NCBI RefSeq assembly: GCF_007004645.1
Contig: NZ_ML660019.1
Location: forward strand, 1,660,671 to 1,724,670
Direction: 5' to 3'
Length of the DNA stretch: 64,000 nucleotides
Source: Aliiroseovarius halocynthiae
GTDB taxonomy: Bacteria > Pseudomonadota > Alphaproteobacteria > Rhodobacterales > Rhodobacteraceae
Both the position numbers and the translations under genes were made by a program. This document shows positions 62,265 through 64,000 of the stretch, in pieces; position 1 is the stretch's first letter; each line of letters begins with the position of its first letter. The notes below the pieces were generated by a model, which was given only the letters and a program-made list of their open reading frames with translations, did no database searches and was not told the origin of the DNA.

Positions 62265-63100
62265 TGCGCGACTATGCCGTCTATGATGTGTTTACGGACA
62301 CGCCGTTTGGCGGCAACCAGCTGGCTGTGATCCCGGATGGCGAGGGAATGTCGGACACGCAGATGCAGACCATCGCGCGTGAGTTCAACTTTTCGGAAAC
62401 CACATTCGTTCTGCCGCCCGAGGATCCGGCCCATACGGCCCGCATCCGAATCTTCACCCCAATGCGCGAGCTGCCCTTTGCAGGGCATCCCACCATCGGC
62501 ACCGCAGTGATGCTGGCCGAAATGGGGTACGGCCCTGACATGGTTCTGGAATTGGGCGTCGGTCCCCTGCCTGCACACGCCGAAGCCGGTCAGGCCCGTT
62601 TCGTGACCGAGGTGCCGTTGGAGCGCAAAGGTAAACCCGAAATCGACCTAGTCGCCCGTGCCATTGGCTGCACGCAAGATCAGATCGTGGCCCAGCCCGA
62701 GATTGCCTCGCTGGGTGGGGATTTCGTCTATGCGCAGCTGGATAGCCGCGAGACGCTTTCGGCGTTGTCGCCCAATGTGGACGCCATGCGCGAAGGCACA
62801 CAGCTTTTTCCCGGCAATCACGACTTTGCAGTCTATGCATGGGTCGAGGATGCAGACGGCACAGTTCATGCCCGGATGTTTGCCCCGTTGGACGGCATCC
62901 CCGAGGACCCAGCCACCGGGTCAGCTGCGGCCCCGCTGGCCGCGCTTCTCTGCGCGGATCGCGGACAAAACCAAAGCCTGACCATCCATCAGGGCTATGA
63001 CATGGGCCGCCCATCGCAAATCCATCTGCAAGCAGGGCCGGGAAAAGTGACGGTCGCGGGATCGGCCGTGCGCATGATGTCAGGCAAGCTGATCCTTTAA
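62261..63100 (+). CDS. PhzF family isomerase/epimerase-like protein
   Basis: 279 residues. The N-terminal [16 protein letters not shown] and [40 protein letters not shown] match PhzF (diaminopimelate-epimerase fold). [15 protein letters not shown] is near the C-terminus. The substrate is unknown. The start overlaps the antiporter gene (ATGA); the stop overlaps the TetR stop by four bases. Confidence 0.88.
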   Translation: MMRDYAVYDVFTDTPFGGNQLAVIPDGEGMSDTQMQTIAREFNFSETTFVLPPEDPAHTARIRIFTPMRELPFAGHPTIGTAVMLAEMGYGPDMVLELGVGPLPAHAEAGQARFVTEVPLERKGKPEIDLVARAIGCTQDQIVAQPEIASLGGDFVYAQLDSRETLSALSPNVDAMREGTQLFPGNHDFAVYAWVEDADGTVHARMFAPLDGIPEDPATGSAAAPLAALLCADRGQNQSLTIHQGYDMGRPSQIHLQAGPGKVTVAGSAVRMMSGKLIL

Positions 63101-63759
63101 CCTTGCCGACGCGGCGACATCACTGCCTCAAGGATCAAACGCGCCGAGGGTTCGAAACTGGGCGCGAAAGCATGGCTGGCAAAGGCCTCGCGCATGTCGT
63201 CTGGCAGGCCTTGGGGGTCGCGCTGTGCTGAGATGTCGAACTGTGCCGCCCCCAGCATGGTCATCGTAATGGTACGGGCCAAAGGCTCGGCCTGATCAGG
63301 ACCGACACCGGTAACGACCGCCAGATGTGCACCCCATTCGTGCCCCAGCGCAATCAGTCGGCGTTTGGCAGCAAACAGCGGCTCATCCGCCACGTTCGCC
63401 TCGATCACCGCGATCAGGCGCGCATATAGCGGCAGGAACAAAGGTGTGGTTTGCGCATTCAACGTCATAAGATGCGCCAATTGCGCGGCGCTGTCGCCGG
63501 GTCGAGCGCGATGCTTGAACTGCGTCACAACGGCGTCCATCGCTTCGATGAATAACAGCAGATACAACTCTTCCTTCGACCGCACATAAAGATACAGCGT
63601 TCCCTTGGCCAAGCCCGCCCGCTTCGCCAACGCGCCCATTGTTACACCGTCAAGGCCGACCTCATCGATCATGTCGCGGGCCGCTGACAGAATCATGGCC
63701 TGCCGCTCGGCTTTTTGGTCTTTGGACCGGGCGCGTTTCATACCGTGATCAACAGTCAC
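63097..63759 (-). CDS. TetR family transcriptional regulator
   Basis: 220 residues from a GTG at 63759 with AAGGAAG about 9 bases upstream; an ATG at 63741 and a GTG at 63768 are alternatives. The HTH is VTMGALAKRAGLAKGTLYLYVRSKEEL (about residues 42-65). A C-terminal TetR ligand domain follows. Convergent with PhzF; its target is unknown. Confidence 0.85.
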   Translation of the reverse strand: MTVDHGMKRARSKDQKAERQAMILSAARDMIDEVGLDGVTMGALAKRAGLAKGTLYLYVRSKEELYLLLFIEAMDAVVTQFKHRARPGDSAAQLAHLMTLNAQTTPLFLPLYARLIAVIEANVADEPLFAAKRRLIALGHEWGAHLAVVTGVGPDQAEPLARTITMTMLGAAQFDISAQRDPQGLPDDMREAFASHAFAPSFEPSARLILEAVMSPRRQG

Positions 63760-63923
63760 CTTAGACACCTTCCTTCAGGTACTGACCGCCGGTCACTTGG
63801 CGATCCTGTGTATACTTAGAAAATACCGCGCGATAAGTCACCCCATTGCGCGGTGTCATCACCCCTTTGCCTGCCCGAATTTTCGCGGCATAAGGGGGCG
63901 GGCAATTCAGAACCGGGGGGCAT

Positions 63924-64000
63924 ATGTCAGGCGCATCCATTTTAAAACGTTGTGAAGATATGGGGCTGCGCATGACCGAGCAGCGCCGCGTAATTGCGCG
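63924..64000 (+). CDS. Fur/Irr-family regulator, N-terminus only (cut by window edge)
   Basis: 25 codons are visible, starting MSGASILKRCEDMGLRMTEQ and then RRVIA. The MGLRMTEQRRVI segment is the N-terminal helix of Fur-family (Fur, Mur or Irr) DNA-binding domains. A G-run lies upstream of the ATG as a probable ribosome-binding site. Which branch cannot be decided from this fragment. Confidence 0.8.
   Translation, partial: MSGASILKRCEDMGLRMTEQRRVIA

Overview
The window is GC-rich chromosomal DNA from an alphaproteobacterium, most likely Rhodobacterales (Roseobacter group). The signs are duplicated tRNA-Asp genes, a two-domain dCTP deaminase, OlsB for ornithine lipid, GlxA-type regulators beside sarcosine-oxidase genes, the yceD-rpmF-plsX-fabH-ihfA-merR block, scpAB with nagZ and a SPOR protein beside argS, and a truncated Fur-family gene. 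I see no prophage, transposase, CRISPR array or plasmid functions.

Layout. 1-3254: tRNA-Asp (one partial, one complete), a histidine phosphatase, an alpha/beta hydrolase, a GlxA regulator and tRNA-Val. 3255-3963: no gene. 3964-8546: lon, a flavodoxin-like gene, tgt and small genes. 8802-11094: sufT and sufA, with a SatD-like regulator and a DUF3307 membrane protein between them, preceded by four palindromes spaced exactly 30 bp apart. 11396-18115: a DeoR regulator divergent from an ABC importer operon ending in three hydrolases (metallo-beta-lactamase fold, histidine phosphatase, T4-polynucleotide-kinase-type 3'-phosphatase); this looks like uptake and dephosphorylation of an organophosphate. 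18501-27783: a 2OG oxygenase, tpiA, a PLP decarboxylase, a PAQR protein, a possible 28-residue ORF, a non-pyrrolysine MttB homologue, uup, olsB and bamE. 27929-32813: yceD-rpmF-plsX-fabH-ihfA-merR and tRNA-Pro. 32899-40370: dcd, a PhyH-like gene, scpB, scpA, nagZ, a SPOR protein and argS.

40402-54420 is a catabolic island: an Ldh_2 dehydrogenase, DUF3726, a conserved 568-residue protein, an M19 dipeptidase-like protein, an aldehyde dehydrogenase, coupled LysR and GlxA regulators, and a sarcosine-oxidase-like operon (soxB, a flavin-nucleotide-binding-type gene, soxD, soxA, soxG). The membership resembles the Pseudomonas glycine-betaine/dimethylglycine/sarcosine region. The SoxD subunit has lost three of four expected zinc ligands, so the substrate may not be sarcosine. 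The Ldh_2 gene is bracketed by two paired palindromic elements (BIME-like) built from 49-bp units.

54612-64000: dgt, erpA, a globin-like gene with an altered proximal-ligand position, a BaiN-like flavoprotein, xthA, a nucleoside hydrolase, a GNAT gene, an endo/exonuclease/phosphatase protein, a CPA1 antiporter, a PhzF protein, a TetR regulator and the start of a Fur-family gene.

The signals I judge most likely to be undescribed are the 30-bp-phased operator array with its SatD/DUF3307 pair, the ABC importer plus PNKP-type phosphatase operon, and the paired 49-bp palindromic elements. All calls come from reading the sequence; no database search was run.
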